In this document: in pieces, positions 23,897-33,472 of the stretch
Numbering within the stretch: position 1 is the stretch's first letter
How the letters are laid out: the number at the start of each line of letters is the position of its first letter
Assembly: GCA_025934375.1 (NCBI GenBank)
Contig: JAICYD010000074.1
Coordinates: 1 to 35,324, forward strand
Length of the DNA: 35,324 nt
Direction of reading: 5' to 3'
DNA from: Streptosporangiaceae bacterium
GTDB taxonomy: Bacteria > Actinomycetota > Actinomycetes > Streptosporangiales > Streptosporangiaceae
The notes under the pieces: model-generated
What the model was told of the DNA's origin: nothing
Databases searched by the model: none
The model's input: only the letters and a program-made list of their open reading frames with translations
Translations under genes and position numbers: made by a program

Positions 23897-23946
23897 CGGT
23901 CACGATGATCGCGGAAACAACAGCCCTCTGAACCGGTGGAGAGCAG

Positions 23947-26900
23947 ATGCGCGGCATGCCGTCAGGTCGCTTGCGGGTGCGGGGTCAGCGGAGGCGGCGC
24001 TTGCGGGCGGCGCACCGGGCCGGGATCGTCACGCTGGCGCTGGTTATGCTCCCGATGCTGATGGGTGCCGGGTCGGCCGGCGGGCAGGCGCCGATGCCGA
24101 CCCTGGCCGGGATCCGCGGCGCTATCGTCCGCTTGGCGGACTGGGTGACTGGGCGGACCCCGGCCAAGCAGCCGGTGCCGCAGCAACTGGCGGGCAGGGC
24201 GCCGGGAAGGCAGCATCAGGTCCCGGCCGCGGTGACGCGGGCGGTGGCCCGCGCCCGCGGTCACGCGCCCGGCAAGGGGCCCGGCCAGCTCCCGGCGTAC
24301 GCTTTCCCCGCCGCCAGGGTGAAGCGGCATGTCACCGGGGCGGCCGCCCTGGGCGGCTACAACGCGATGACGAGCAAGCCCGCGTCAGCGGCCCATTCGA
24401 GCCGTATGGTGCCCATGGTGACCGCGGCGGCGGACACGCCGCCGCAGATCGACAGCATGTGGCCCACGAACGGCCACAACTCCCCGACGCTCACGCCGGA
24501 GCTCATCGCGTCCGGCTCGGACCCCGACGGCGACTCGGTGGGCTATGACTTCACGGTCTACAAGGCCGACGGCACCGTGGTCGCCGACTCGGGCTGGCAA
24601 GCGGGGCACGACGTGGTGGTCCCGGCGGGGACGCTGGCGTGGGACAAGACGTACTACTGGAGCGTGCTGGCTGGCGACGGCACCCTCGCCAGCTCCGATC
24701 CGCAGATCTTCGCGCTGCAGACCCCGGTGCCGCAGCCGCTGCTGTATGAGGGGCTGTCGCAGGACGGCAGCGGCCCGGGGGGCTCGGAGAATGGCAGCGG
24801 CCCGGTGTTCGACCCGCAGAACGGGAACTTTACCACCGAGGCAACCGACGCCAGCGAGGACGTCACCGGGCCGGCCCTGTCGATCCAGCGGACCTACAAC
24901 AGCCTGGAGCCGCTCGCGACGGGGGCGTTCGGGACCGGCTGGTCGTCGGTGCTGGACATGAACATCAGTGATGACCTGCTGGCGCCCGACGGGACGACCA
25001 CGACCGAGGTGGTGACCTACCCCGACGGGGAGAAGGTCACCTTCGGGAAGAACGCCGACGGGAGCTATACCTCGCCGCCGGGCCGGTACGGGACCCTGAC
25101 GCCGGCGTCGGGCGGCGGGTTCCAGCTGATCGACAAGAGCGATTCCATTTACACGCTCTCGCAGCCGGTGGGCTCGACGACCTACACGATCACGTCGATC
25201 GCCGACGCGCAGGGCCACAAGCTGAACTTCACCTACTCCGGCGGCCATATCGTCACGATCACGTCGGCGACCTCGCACCGGTCGCTGAACCTGACCTGGT
25301 CGACGCCGTCCGGGGCGTCCTTCCCGCACGTCACCAAGGTGGTCACCGACCCGGTCACGGCGGACCAGCAGTCCACCGCGATCACCTGGCAGTACAACTA
25401 CAGCGGCGACCAGCTCAGCTCGGCCTGCAACCAGTCGCAGTCCGGGCAGCCGTGCACCGCCTACACCTACCAGTCCGGGTCGGGGTACCCGGCCGCCGTG
25501 CAGAACTTCGGGCCGCAGTCGTACTGGCGGCTGAATGAGACGTCCGGGACGACCGCGGCCAGCTCCGTGCTGGCCAACGAGGGCACCGACAACGGCACCT
25601 ACGCCGACGTCGTCCAGAACGTGCAACCGGGGCCGCTGGCCGGGTCGCCGTCATCGGTCGGGGCGGCGGGCTTCGACTACTCCTACGTGCAGCTGCCCGG
25701 CAGCCTGGCCGACGAGGCCGGCTCGATGAGCGTCTCGCTGTGGTTCAACACCACCGCCGCCAACGGCGTCCTGTTCTCCCAGTCCGCCGACTCGATCCCC
25801 ACCTGGAACACCACGAGCCCGTACAGCCCGGTGCTGTACATCGGCGCCTCCGGCAAGCTCCACGGGGGCTTCGCCGGCACCGGCACCCCGCTGGTGTCAT
25901 CCGCGGCGGTCAACAACGGGAACTGGCACAACGTCGTCCTTACCTCCAACGGGACCCAGGAGGCCCTCTACCTCGACGGCAACCAGGCCGGGTCGAAGTC
26001 CGTGCCGGCCATTTCCCCGTTCGTCGTGCCGTACGTTTACCTCGGCGCCGGCTTCATCGGCGGCTCCTACCCCGACGAGCAGTACTCGGGGCAGTCCCCG
26101 GCGACCGTCGCGCCGTTCTTCGGGGCGATGTCGGACGCGGCCACCTGGACCCAGCCGCTGACCGCCGCCGAGGTCAGCCTGATGTACCAGGTCGGGACCC
26201 ACGCGGCGCCGCTGCTCACCAAGATCACCCGGCCATCGGGGAAGGTCTTCGAGCAGGCGTCCTACGACCCGGTGACGGCCCAGGTGCGGAACGTGACCGA
26301 CGCCAGCGGCGGGTCGTGGGCGGTGGGCGCCCCGGCTGACGCCGGGTCGAGCCGCAAGTACGCGGCGGCGGTGCTCGGCACCCAGCCCGAGGACTACTGG
26401 CGGCTGGCCGACACCGGCACCACCACCGCGGTGAACCAGTTCAAGTCCGGGACCGCCACCTACAACAACGTGACCCAGGGGGTGCCCGGCGGCCCGTTCG
26501 CCGATGCGACCGTCGATGGCTTCAACGGGTCATCGTCCTCCATCGCGCTGCCGAATGCGCTGATCGGCCCGGGCAACCAGTCGGTGAGCCTGTGGTTCAA
26601 GACGACCGCCACCGACGGGGTGCTGCTGTCGTCGTCGGCCGACCCGGTCACCGGCTCCACCACCACGAGCGCCTTCACGCCGAACCTGTACATCGGCGGG
26701 GACGGGAACCTGAACGGCGAGTTCTTCTACGGCGACGCGCCGATCGCGACCACCACGCCGGTCAACGACGGCCAGTGGCATAATGTCGTGCTGGCCGCGG
26801 GGACCAGCGGCCAGGTGCTGTACCTGGACGGCAAGAAGGTCGGCGGCAAGTCCGGGACCATCAGCGGCGGGTACAGCGACGGGGAGGTCTACGACTCCGT

Positions 26901-29900
26901 CGGCACCGGGTTCCTCGGCTACCTATGGGCCGACCAGCCGCACTACTCCCCGACCAACCACACCGGGTACCAGTCGCCCTTCACCGGGAACATCGCCGAC
27001 GTCGCGTTCTACCCGCACCAGGTGACCGCCGATGAGGTCACCGCGCAATGGGGTGCCGCCCAGCACTCCCCGGGCCTTTCCCCGGTGGAGACCACCCAGG
27101 TCACTGACCCTGGCAACCGCACGCTGACCTACCGGTACGACCCGCTCAACAGCGGGCGGATGCTGTCCCAGACCGACGGGCTCGGCAACACCACCAGCTA
27201 CGGGTATGACTCACTCGGGTTCCAGGACGAGGTCACCGACCCCAACGGGGACGTCACCGACACCGGCCACGACGTGCGCGGCAACGTGGTGGCGACGACC
27301 ACCTGCCAGAACCAGGCCGCCGGGAAGTGCTCGACCTCGTACGCCACCTACTCGCCCGATGACCAGGCGGCGGTCCTGACGGCACCGTACGCCAGCAACG
27401 ACCTGGTGACGAGCTTCCGCGACGCGCGGTCGGCCTCGGCGACCGATAACGCCTACCTGACCACGAACGCCTACAACACGGCAGGCGAGCTGGCCTCGGT
27501 GACCAGCCCGCCGGTGCCGGGGTACCCGTCGGGGCGGATCACGACCTACTCCTACACCGACGGAAGCTCCACCACGGGCGGCGCCGACTCAAGCACCGTC
27601 CCGCCCGCCGGGCTGCTGTGGAAGACCGTCACCCCCGGCACCTCGGTCACCGAGACGCTGTACAACGCGAACGGCGATGTCCGCGAGACGATCGACGGCA
27701 ACGGCGTGACCGTCTACTACAGCTACGACGGGATCGGCCGCAAGACCGCGCAGGACCTCTTCTCCGACACCTTCCCCAGCGGGCTGGTCACCACCTACTC
27801 CTACGACGCCGACGGCCGGGTGACCCAGCAGACCGACCCGGCGGTCACCGACCAGGTCACCGGCACGGTCCACACTCCGCAGGTCACCAGCGCCTACGAC
27901 GCCGACGGCGACCTGCTGTCCCAGAACACCGCCGACACCACCGGCGGGGACGCGTCCCGCACCGTGTCCGCCACCTGGAACGGCTATGACCAGAAGGCGT
28001 CGGCCACCGACGCGGCCGGCGCGGTCACGCACTACACCTACGACCCCTACGGGAACCTGGCCAGCCAGACCGACCCGGCCGGCAACGAGACCGACTACGC
28101 CTACGACCCGAACGGCCACTTGCTGACCACCACGCTGGCGAACTACACCGGTAGCCCGTCCGGCTCTCAGCCGGCCGCGCCGCTCATCCAGGACTCCCGT
28201 GCCTACGACCCGGCGGGACGGCTGGCATCGGCCACCGACGCCATGGGCCGCGTTACTTCCTACACCTACACCGACGACGGGCTGACCGCGGCCATCACCC
28301 GCACCGGCCCCGGCGGCGGCAGCTACACCCAGGAGGCCAGCACCTACGACCCGGCCGGGAACCTCATCACCCAGGCCACCAACAACGGAGCTACCACCAC
28401 GAACTACACGGTGGACGCCGCCGACCAGGTCACCCGCCAGGCCGTCGACCCGTCCGGGCTGAACCGGGTGACCGCCTACACCTACACCCCCGACGACCAC
28501 GTCGCCACCCAGGCGGTGTCCGTAGGCAGCGGGTCACCCATCCAGTCCACCTCCTACACCTACGATCTCATGGGCAACCAGACGTCCCAGACGGTCCAGG
28601 ACCCGGGCGCGGAGGGCCCGGCGGGCTGGTGGAAGCTCACCCAGTCCTCCGGCACCGCCGTGACGGACTCCTCCGGCACCGGGAACCTGGCGACGGCCGG
28701 GTCGGGGGTCACCTGGACCGGCGGCAGCGGCGGGGCGGTGCTGTCCGGGCAGCTGGGGCAGCAGGTCACCACCCGCGGGCCGGTAGTGGACACCACCGGG
28801 TCGTTCAGCGTGAGCGCGTGGGTGAAGCTGGCCGGGAGCACCGGTACCGACCAGAGCGCGGTGGCACAGGACGGCGGCTCGGTCTCCGGGTTCTACCTCG
28901 GGCTGGACTCCGGCACCGGGACCTGGAAGTTCACCCGGCCCAAGCAGGACCTCAACGACCCGCCCAACTGGGTCACCGCGGACGCCGGGAGCTCCGCCCA
29001 CACCGGCACCTGGACGTTCCTGACCGGCGTCTACAACGCGAGCACCCAGACCGTCCAGCTCTACGTCAACGGCGCCGCCGCCGGCAGCGCGCCCGACACG
29101 TCGCCGACCGCCGCCAGCGGCCCGCTGGAGATCGGCGGCGGCGAGTGGGACGGGCAGGCAGGCAACTTCGGGTGGGACGGGTCCCTCGCCAACGTCGCCG
29201 CCTACCCGACCGCCCTGTCGGCGACCGAGGTCGCCAACCTGTACGGCCAGGGCCAGGGCGGCGGCGACATCGTCCGCAGTGCGCTGACCACCACCTATCA
29301 GGTGGACCAGCTCGGCCAGGTCACCGCGCAGGCCAACCCGGACCAGGCCACCACCAGCTACGCCTACGACGCGGCCGGCCAGCAGGCTGTCGTCACCGGG
29401 CCGCCGGTGGCCACCGAGACGCAGGGAGGCACCCCGGTGGTGGCCCATCCCGCCACCACGACCGGCTACAACACGTTCGGCGAGGTCACCGAGTCGAAGG
29501 ACCCGGACGGCAACATCACCACCTACGCCTACGACGCCGACGGCCGGCAGGTCTCGCAGACCCTGCCGTCCTACACCCAGCCCGGCGGGTCCGCCCCGGT
29601 CAACGGCACGTCCACCACGACGTACAACGCGCTCGGCCAGGTCACCGCCCAGGCTGACCCGCTCGGCAACACCACGCACTACGCCTACGACCAGCTTGGT
29701 GACCGCACCAGCCAGACCGATCCCGGCGGCGGCGTCACCACCACCGCCTACGACACGGTTGGCGAGGTCCTCACCCAGACCGGCCCCACCGGCGCCCAGA
29801 CGACGGCCACCTACGACTACCTCGGCCGGCAGCTCACCGGCACCGACGTCGAGCGGTACCCCTCGCCCGCCTCCTACACGACCACGACGTCGTACGCGGT

Positions 29901-32802
29901 CACGGCGACGAACCCGAGCGGGACCTGGAAGTCCTCGGTCACCTCCCCGGCCGACGTGGCCACCAGCTACGGGTACGACGCGGCCGGGGAGACCACCCAG
30001 GTCACCGACGGCGCCGGCAACATCACCCGGTTCTCCTTCGACGCCCTCGGCCGGCAGACCGGCAATGTCAACCCTGACGGCACCTCGCAGACCGTGACCT
30101 ACGACCCGGCCGGGAACCAGGTCGCCCAGGCCAGCCTCGACGCCTCCGGGCACACGCTCGCCACCGAGACCGCGGCGTTCAACGGCGCGGGCGAGCAGCT
30201 GTCGACTACTGACGCCCTCGGCGACACCATCGCGTACACCTACGACGCGGCCGGGGACCTGACCGCCGAGACCCAGCCGGTGTCGAGCTCGGCGGGCATC
30301 GTCACCTCGTTCGGCTACGACGCCGCCGGGAACCAGACCCGCTACACCGACGGCAACGGCCGCAACTGGATCACCACCTACAACAGCTGGAACCTGCCGG
30401 GCAGCCAGGTCGAGCCGGCCACCAGCCAGTACTCGACGCCGGCGAACTCCACGACCGCGATCGCCTACAACGGCGACGGGCAGCCGGTAACGGCGACCGC
30501 GCCCGGCGGGGTCACCATCACCGACACCTACAACGCCATGAACGACCTGACCGGCCAGTCCGGGTCGGGTGCCACCGCGGCGACCGCGAGCCGGTCCTTC
30601 AGCTACGACGCGGCCGGGCGCATGCTCACCGCCGCGACCACCAGCACGGCGGGCAGCGGGCAGCCGTCCAACGCCACCAGCGAGACATTCACCTGGAACG
30701 ACCGTGGCCTCCTGCTGACGTCAGCCGGCTCGGCCGGATCCACGAGTTACACCTGGAACGGCGACGGGCAGCAGACCGCGGTAGCCGACGCCGCCGGCAC
30801 TACCAGCTACACCTACGACAGCGCCGGCCGCCTGCACACGCTGGCCGACCCCGCCAGCGGCGCCACCCTCACCTACTCCTACAACGCCATGTCCCAGCCG
30901 TCGCAGGTCAGCTACGGCGGCGCCGGGGCGGACACCCGGTCCTTCGGCTACAACAGCCTGCACGAGCTGACCAGCGACACGCTCACGCACGGCAGTACCA
31001 CCGTCGCCTCCATCAGCTACGGCTACGACCTGGGCGGCGACATCACGTCCAAGACGACCACCGGTTTCGCCGGGGCGTCGACCAACACCTACACCTACGA
31101 CCAGGCGGGCCGGCTCACCTCGTGGGACAACGGCACCGCCACGACCAGCTACGCCTATGACGGCGCCGGGAACCGGACCAAGGTCGGCAGCACCACCTAC
31201 GCCTATGACGCCCGCGACCAGCTGACCTCCGACGGCACCAGCAGCTACTCCTACAGCGCCAACGGCGACCTGACGTCGGTGACCGGCCCGTCCGGCATGG
31301 TCACGTCCACGTCCGACGCCTACGGCCAGCAAGGCGCCCAGGGCAGCCAGTCGAATGTCTACGACGCCATCGGCCGGGACGTCGGGATCACCGTCACCAG
31401 CGGTGCCACCACGACCTTGTCCTACGAGGGCACCACTGGCCAGCTCACCAGCGACGGGACCGCCAGCTACACCTGGACCCCCGACGGCACCCTGACCGGC
31501 ACCGCCAATTCCCCCGGCACCGGCGTGCTCGACCTCACCGATCACCACACCGACCTCACCGGCCAGTTCACCGCCACCGGCACCGCGCTGTCCGGTTCCC
31601 GCACCTTCGGCCCCTGGGGCGCGAGCATCACGCTCGGCGGCACTCTCGCCGGCTCGCTGGGCTACCAGTCGCAGTACACCAGCCCCGCCACCGGCCAGGT
31701 CGACATGGGCGCCCGCTGGTACAACCCCGCTACCGGCAGCTTCGGCAACAAGGACACCGTCGCCAACAAGCCCGTCCCCGACAGCGCCTCAGCATCCCCC
31801 TTCGGCTACGCCGCCGACAACCCCCTCGGCGCCACCGACCCCACCGGCCACATGGTGGTCCCCGAACCTGACGCTCACCTCACCAAGGCCGAACAGGCTG
31901 CTGAGCTCAAGGCCCTGGCCAAGGCCCAGGCCCAGGCCGTCGCCGCCGCGAAGGCTGCCGCTGCCAAGAAGGCCGCTGCCGCGAAGGCCGCCGCTGCCAA
32001 GAAGGCCGCTGCCGCGAAGGCCGCCGCCGCGAAGGCGGCTGCCAACAAGGCGGTGACTGCCTTCGAAAAGAAGTCCTGCCCCCTCTCCTTGCCCCTCTCC
32101 TACTGCGCCCAGAACCTTCGCGATTTCTCTGCGGTTGCGCCCAGCCCGGCTGTGCGCGCCGCTGCCAATACCGCTGCGAAGGAAATCACCACAAAGGAGG
32201 CGAAGGCTGATGCCGCCCTAAAGGCTGCCGTCAAGAAACCTGTCCCCAAGGCCTCTAAATCGATCAACCCCACCGACCAGAGCTGCGCGACAAACATTCT
32301 CTGCCAGAACCATAATCTCATCTTCGAGACTGGCGGTCCCACTGCTAATGGCAATGGCAAGGACTGGGGATCGTTCGAGCCCTGCCCATCTCCGGAGCTG
32401 ATCACCATCAGCGGCTGCGGTGCCATCGTGGCCGCCTCAGGTAAGGGTAAGGGTAAGGGTAAGGGAGGTGATCAGGGTGGCGATAGCGGAGATCAGGGCA
32501 AGGGCAGCGGCCAAGGAGGCGGTGCCGCCCCGTCGGGAGGAGGGCTAGATTGGAATAAGATGCTAGCGGACCTGAAGGCAAACTGGGACGGTAGCTATGC
32601 GGATGAGGACGGCGATCAGACGCCGGGATCTAACCAGGCGCAGAACACGCAGTTCAGCTCGGCTGTCAAAGAAATCGAGAGGGAGATAGGGCGAACGCTT
32701 GATAAAGATGAAGTCCAGCGCCTCCATCAGGATATCTCTAAGAAGGGAATCGGGCGCCAAGGAATAATCCAAAGGGGAATCTCCATGTTCGGAGGAAGTT
32801 GA
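23947..32802 (+). CDS. Giant secreted RHS/YD-repeat polymorphic toxin with three LamG-like domains
   Basis: This protein has 2951 residues; GGAG lies shortly before the ATG. An Arg-rich N-terminus with hydrophobic GIVTLALVMLPMLMGAG (about 26-42) is a signal peptide. Next: a fibronectin-like domain (about 164-265), a DUF6531-like entry (about 280-345), and YD/RHS repeats (GYDAAGN, YAYDAxG, TYTYD motifs) interrupted by LamG/concanavalin-like inserts at about 519-752, 812-1042 and 1556-1775. The RHS core ends canonically at FGYAADNPLGATDPTGH (about 2620-2635). The variable tail holds an Ala/Lys-rich coil (about 2650-2705), six cysteines (2711, 2720, 2780, 2786, 2813, 2824), a Gly/Lys linker, and a final helical domain (QFSSAVKEIEREIGRTLDKD, RLHQDISKKG). 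RHS shells encase a C-terminal toxin for contact-dependent killing. The toxin activity is not recognisable. G+C content falls in the tail, suggesting exchange. Confidence 0.9.
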   Translation: MRGMPSGRLRVRGQRRRRLRAAHRAGIVTLALVMLPMLMGAGSAGGQAPMPTLAGIRGAIVRLADWVTGRTPAKQPVPQQLAGRAPGRQHQVPAAVTRAVARARGHAPGKGPGQLPAYAFPAARVKRHVTGAAALGGYNAMTSKPASAAHSSRMVPMVTAAADTPPQIDSMWPTNGHNSPTLTPELIASGSDPDGDSVGYDFTVYKADGTVVADSGWQAGHDVVVPAGTLAWDKTYYWSVLAGDGTLASSDPQIFALQTPVPQPLLYEGLSQDGSGPGGSENGSGPVFDPQNGNFTTEATDASEDVTGPALSIQRTYNSLEPLATGAFGTGWSSVLDMNISDDLLAPDGTTTTEVVTYPDGEKVTFGKNADGSYTSPPGRYGTLTPASGGGFQLIDKSDSIYTLSQPVGSTTYTITSIADAQGHKLNFTYSGGHIVTITSATSHRSLNLTWSTPSGASFPHVTKVVTDPVTADQQSTAITWQYNYSGDQLSSACNQSQSGQPCTAYTYQSGSGYPAAVQNFGPQSYWRLNETSGTTAASSVLANEGTDNGTYADVVQNVQPGPLAGSPSSVGAAGFDYSYVQLPGSLADEAGSMSVSLWFNTTAANGVLFSQSADSIPTWNTTSPYSPVLYIGASGKLHGGFAGTGTPLVSSAAVNNGNWHNVVLTSNGTQEALYLDGNQAGSKSVPAISPFVVPYVYLGAGFIGGSYPDEQYSGQSPATVAPFFGAMSDAATWTQPLTAAEVSLMYQVGTHAAPLLTKITRPSGKVFEQASYDPVTAQVRNVTDASGGSWAVGAPADAGSSRKYAAAVLGTQPEDYWRLADTGTTTAVNQFKSGTATYNNVTQGVPGGPFADATVDGFNGSSSSIALPNALIGPGNQSVSLWFKTTATDGVLLSSSADPVTGSTTTSAFTPNLYIGGDGNLNGEFFYGDAPIATTTPVNDGQWHNVVLAAGTSGQVLYLDGKKVGGKSGTISGGYSDGEVYDSVGTGFLGYLWADQPHYSPTNHTGYQSPFTGNIADVAFYPHQVTADEVTAQWGAAQHSPGLSPVETTQVTDPGNRTLTYRYDPLNSGRMLSQTDGLGNTTSYGYDSLGFQDEVTDPNGDVTDTGHDVRGNVVATTTCQNQAAGKCSTSYATYSPDDQAAVLTAPYASNDLVTSFRDARSASATDNAYLTTNAYNTAGELASVTSPPVPGYPSGRITTYSYTDGSSTTGGADSSTVPPAGLLWKTVTPGTSVTETLYNANGDVRETIDGNGVTVYYSYDGIGRKTAQDLFSDTFPSGLVTTYSYDADGRVTQQTDPAVTDQVTGTVHTPQVTSAYDADGDLLSQNTADTTGGDASRTVSATWNGYDQKASATDAAGAVTHYTYDPYGNLASQTDPAGNETDYAYDPNGHLLTTTLANYTGSPSGSQPAAPLIQDSRAYDPAGRLASATDAMGRVTSYTYTDDGLTAAITRTGPGGGSYTQEASTYDPAGNLITQATNNGATTTNYTVDAADQVTRQAVDPSGLNRVTAYTYTPDDHVATQAVSVGSGSPIQSTSYTYDLMGNQTSQTVQDPGAEGPAGWWKLTQSSGTAVTDSSGTGNLATAGSGVTWTGGSGGAVLSGQLGQQVTTRGPVVDTTGSFSVSAWVKLAGSTGTDQSAVAQDGGSVSGFYLGLDSGTGTWKFTRPKQDLNDPPNWVTADAGSSAHTGTWTFLTGVYNASTQTVQLYVNGAAAGSAPDTSPTAASGPLEIGGGEWDGQAGNFGWDGSLANVAAYPTALSATEVANLYGQGQGGGDIVRSALTTTYQVDQLGQVTAQANPDQATTSYAYDAAGQQAVVTGPPVATETQGGTPVVAHPATTTGYNTFGEVTESKDPDGNITTYAYDADGRQVSQTLPSYTQPGGSAPVNGTSTTTYNALGQVTAQADPLGNTTHYAYDQLGDRTSQTDPGGGVTTTAYDTVGEVLTQTGPTGAQTTATYDYLGRQLTGTDVERYPSPASYTTTTSYAVTATNPSGTWKSSVTSPADVATSYGYDAAGETTQVTDGAGNITRFSFDALGRQTGNVNPDGTSQTVTYDPAGNQVAQASLDASGHTLATETAAFNGAGEQLSTTDALGDTIAYTYDAAGDLTAETQPVSSSAGIVTSFGYDAAGNQTRYTDGNGRNWITTYNSWNLPGSQVEPATSQYSTPANSTTAIAYNGDGQPVTATAPGGVTITDTYNAMNDLTGQSGSGATAATASRSFSYDAAGRMLTAATTSTAGSGQPSNATSETFTWNDRGLLLTSAGSAGSTSYTWNGDGQQTAVADAAGTTSYTYDSAGRLHTLADPASGATLTYSYNAMSQPSQVSYGGAGADTRSFGYNSLHELTSDTLTHGSTTVASISYGYDLGGDITSKTTTGFAGASTNTYTYDQAGRLTSWDNGTATTSYAYDGAGNRTKVGSTTYAYDARDQLTSDGTSSYSYSANGDLTSVTGPSGMVTSTSDAYGQQGAQGSQSNVYDAIGRDVGITVTSGATTTLSYEGTTGQLTSDGTASYTWTPDGTLTGTANSPGTGVLDLTDHHTDLTGQFTATGTALSGSRTFGPWGASITLGGTLAGSLGYQSQYTSPATGQVDMGARWYNPATGSFGNKDTVANKPVPDSASASPFGYAADNPLGATDPTGHMVVPEPDAHLTKAEQAAELKALAKAQAQAVAAAKAAAAKKAAAAKAAAAKKAAAAKAAAAKAAANKAVTAFEKKSCPLSLPLSYCAQNLRDFSAVAPSPAVRAAANTAAKEITTKEAKADAALKAAVKKPVPKASKSINPTDQSCATNILCQNHNLIFETGGPTANGNGKDWGSFEPCPSPELITISGCGAIVAASGKGKGKGKGGDQGGDSGDQGKGSGQGGGAAPSGGGLDWNKMLADLKANWDGSYADEDGDQTPGSNQAQNTQFSSAVKEIEREIGRTLDKDEVQRLHQDISKKGIGRQGIIQRGISMFGGS
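31945..32050 (+). repeat. Ala/Lys codon repeat in the RHS tail
   Basis: GCCGCTGCC/AAGAAG/GCCGCTGCCGCGAAG-type units recur several times, coding alternating KAAAA and KKAAAA blocks. The product would be a long charged helix joining the RHS cage to the variable tail. Confidence 0.7.
32441..32464 (+). repeat. GTAAGG hexamer repeat (x4) in the RHS tail
   Basis: Four perfect copies of GTAAGG encode a Gly-Lys repeat (GKGKGKGK), followed by a Gly/Asp/Gln/Ser-rich stretch. Slippage would change the linker length by two residues without a frameshift. Confidence 0.8.
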
Positions 32803-33315
32803 GTGGGAATTGAGGGCGGCGAAGAGGGGGCGCTCCCGTTGCTAGCTGCTGCGCTTAGAGGGGAGCCGCTGGCTGGAGTCGAGCGCGCGCTGGACATGGC
32901 AATGTTTTCCTTCGGTCCTGATGTTCCCTGGCTGGACGCATTCGGTGATCGTGAAGTTAGGCCGAAATTTGGCCTCCACGTGCAATGCCCATTCCGGCTC
33001 GTGGGAAATGGGGAGGTAATCCTAAGCGATAAAGATATCAGGCGCTCAATTGAGGGAGGCGCTGCCGATAAATTTCTGCAGGCCGGGTGGGCGCGTGAGG
33101 GCGAGCCGACCGTCTTTGATGCCAAGGTGCGATCTCTTAACCTAATCCTTGGACGGCTACCCCCCGTGGTCTTGGGCGTGGAAATGGATCGGGACGGAGA
33201 TCTCTCGATATCGCTCTCACGCGATCTAAGCATCAATTTGATGCCGCCAAGGCAGCGGACGGGCGAAGCATGGAGGCTCTTCGAGACTATGGGGCGGTAT
33301 GTGGTATTCCCTTGA
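32803..33315 (+). CDS. Probable immunity protein for the RHS toxin
   Basis: The GTG start follows the RHS stop codon directly (TGA at 32800-32802), and GGAGGA overlaps the last RHS codons, so the two genes are translationally coupled. The 170-residue product is acidic to neutral, cytosolic, with no signal peptide. Its second half (FDAKVRSLNLILGRLPPVVLGVEMDRDGDLSISLSRDLSINLMPP, then GEAWRLFETMGRYVVFP) has the strand pattern and closing EAWRLF motif that loosely recall DUF6188-type immunity proteins. Placement immediately after a polymorphic toxin tail is the strongest argument for the role. Its lower G+C codon use matches the toxin tail rather than the shell, so the two probably moved together. 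Confidence 0.7.
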   Translation: MGIEGGEEGALPLLAAALRGEPLAGVERALDMAMFSFGPDVPWLDAFGDREVRPKFGLHVQCPFRLVGNGEVILSDKDIRRSIEGGAADKFLQAGWAREGEPTVFDAKVRSLNLILGRLPPVVLGVEMDRDGDLSISLSRDLSINLMPPRQRTGEAWRLFETMGRYVVFP

Positions 33316-33410
33316 GGGCAGCCGACAATGACTGGCTCATGCTCGCATTGGACACATCCGAGGCATGGGCCAAAGTTGGGATCAGGTTCAGCAGCCGCGC
33401 GGCTAGCTGA
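33312..33410 (+). other. Short coupled frame after the immunity gene
   Basis: A TTG overlapping the immunity stop (TTGA) opens 33 codons that read protein-like (ADNDWLMLALDTSEAWAKVGIRF) and end at 33410, inside the DUF397 remnant. It may be a fragment of a displaced toxin or immunity cassette, or chance. No family is recognised. Confidence 0.2.
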
Positions 33411-33472
33411 GGGTAGCCTTCGCGCGGATGGCGCGCTCCGCCTGACCGCCGGAAGGCTCTGCCAGGATCAGG
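33401..33472 (-). pseudogene. Decayed DUF397 C-terminal remnant
   Basis: On the minus strand this encodes a short piece ending ERAIRAKATLS and then a stop, closely parallel to the end of the intact DUF397 gene (HAIREGVTLS, stop). At DNA level 33401-33433 is a direct repeat of 33547-33579 with identical 14-base and 8-base ends. No upstream DUF397 body is left, so it is a vestige of a duplication. Confidence 0.5.

Noticed and set aside
28534..30153. Long minus-strand open frame (539 codons) opposite the RHS gene
   Set aside because: It is rich in Gly, Val and Arg in a periodic way that mirrors the YD repeats on the other strand; this is a codon-bias shadow of the RHS gene, as are those at 24385-25626, 27589-28500 and 30721-31548.
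31945..32050. Ala/Lys repeat considered as a histone-like DNA-binding tail
   Set aside because: The protein is secreted and the repeat directly follows the RHS core, so a linker helix is simpler; nothing supports a nucleoid role.
32192..32220. Strong internal ribosome-site-like AAAGGAGG followed by ATG in the RHS tail, as a possible separate toxin start
   Set aside because: The ATG is out of frame with the RHS gene and its frame stops after three codons.
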